This document shows positions 4,877 to 5,314 of a stretch of 5,314 nt of DNA, piece by piece. Under the pieces are notes generated by a model that saw only the letters and a list, made by a program, of their open reading frames with translations, was not told the DNA's origin and made no database searches. This DNA is from JBOGVZ01 sp050692985 (GTDB lineage Bacteria; Actinomycetota; UBA4738; CALAEC01): assembly GCA_050692985.1 (NCBI GenBank), contig JBOGVZ010000018.1, positions 1-5,314 on the forward strand. Reading direction: 5' to 3'. Both the position numbers and the translations under genes were made by a program. Every line of letters starts with the position of its first letter. Position 1 is the stretch's first letter.

Positions 4877-5314
4877 CTAGCCTTCCAACGCGTACGCGAT
4901 GGCCTTGTCGGTGCCCATGGCCCGTCCCTCGTCCCAGGCGCGCTCGGCTGTGTCCGGATCGAGGCTCCGTCGGGACTCCTCGAGCGACTCGCCGGACAGC
5001 ATCAGCTCCGCGGGAGCGCCCCCGCCGGTCTGTTCCTTCACCGCCTCGGACGCACCGGCCAGGCTCAGAGCCCGGACGTGTCGCCCCCCCGCCGAAGCGA
5101 TCATCGCCATCGCCTCCAGGACCATGGCGATCCCGGTTGGATTCCCCGCCTCGACGAAGATCTCGAGGGCCTCGCGTTGGGCGGCGAAGGCCGCGTCGAG
5201 GTCGCCGACCAGCAGGTAGTACGAGCCCAGCCCGGAGATGGCGTCGGCCATCGCGAACACGTTCCCGAGCTCGCGGTAGATGGCCAAGGCCTCCTCGACC
5301 AGCGGGAACCCATC
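4877..5314 (-). CDS. C-terminal part of a TPR-containing regulator (LuxR/ATPase or cyclase type)
   Basis: The frame stays open to the right edge (it reads DGFPLVEEALAIYRELGN from 5314), so only the last 145 codons are present. The true start lies outside the window; the TTG at 5287 is an internal leucine. Helix pairs of TPR type are visible: EEALAIYRELGN, SYYLLVGDLDAAFAAQREALEIF, then a degenerate repeat (MVLEAMAMIASAGGRHVRAL). The tail AERAWDEGRAMGTDKAIAYALEG closely resembles the end of large Actinobacterial/Chloroflexi regulators with a STAND/AAA ATPase followed by TPRs and often a LuxR HTH, SARP or guanylate-cyclase domain. The N-terminal output domain is not visible, so the subtype is open. 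It is followed after 3 nt by the DinB-like gene. Confidence 0.7.
   Translation of the reverse strand, partial: DGFPLVEEALAIYRELGNVFAMADAISGLGSYYLLVGDLDAAFAAQREALEIFVEAGNPTGIAMVLEAMAMIASAGGRHVRALSLAGASEAVKEQTGGGAPAELMLSGESLEESRRSLDPDTAERAWDEGRAMGTDKAIAYALEG

Overview
The window is a high-GC (GC-rich third codon positions), gene-dense bacterial fragment. The protein types are an LtrA membrane protein, a stand-alone TfoX N-domain protein, an SxxK serine hydrolase, a DinB/MDMPI-type protein, a TPR-type regulator tail, and remnants of an ECF sigma factor with a C-terminal SnoaL-like domain and of a DsbA-like protein. This mix is typical of soil Actinobacteria or related high-GC lineages such as some Chloroflexota. 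The phylum is an inference. There is no rRNA, tRNA, CRISPR array, transposase or integrase.

Left part (1-777): the 3' end of a VOC/glyoxalase-fold gene enters from the left edge on the + strand. Converging on it is the C-terminal remnant of an ECF sigma factor on the - strand, with an in-frame stop at its upstream end and one apparent frameshift. From 597 to 745 there is no convincing intact gene, only a possible C-terminal scrap on + followed by a weak hairpin.

Centre (746-3090): a full-length ltrA (+) is preceded by an 11-codon leader ORF whose stop overlaps the ltrA start (ATGA). A 7-bp inverted repeat holds that ATG in one arm. ltrA converges with an intact TfoX N-domain gene (-), with 17 nt between the stop codons and a small hairpin in that gap. 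Upstream of tfoX on the same strand is a JAMM/MPN metalloprotease-like gene with all metal-site residues (E, HxH, SxxD). Its N-terminal part lies in another frame, so it needs a +1 shift, best placed at or just upstream of a G5 run. The JAMM frame has no stop before tfoX, so a JAMM-TfoX fusion is formally possible. A good sigma-70-like promoter (TTGACC-17-CATGAT) lies upstream.

Right part (3091-5314): a 200-bp divergent intergenic region separates the JAMM gene from an intact serine hydrolase of the beta-lactamase/PBP fold (+). Its 3' end abuts a C-terminal remnant of a DsbA/thioredoxin-fold protein lacking the CxxC half. Two - strand genes then follow as a tight pair: a DinB/MDMPI-like protein, and upstream of it the C-terminus of a TPR-rich regulator that runs off the right edge.

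The genes do not form one pathway. The picture is a set of single-gene accessory functions interleaved with decayed fragments. I do not see a complete new multi-gene system. The points most worth a second look are the leader/hairpin arrangement at ltrA and the frameshifted JAMM gene running into tfoX.
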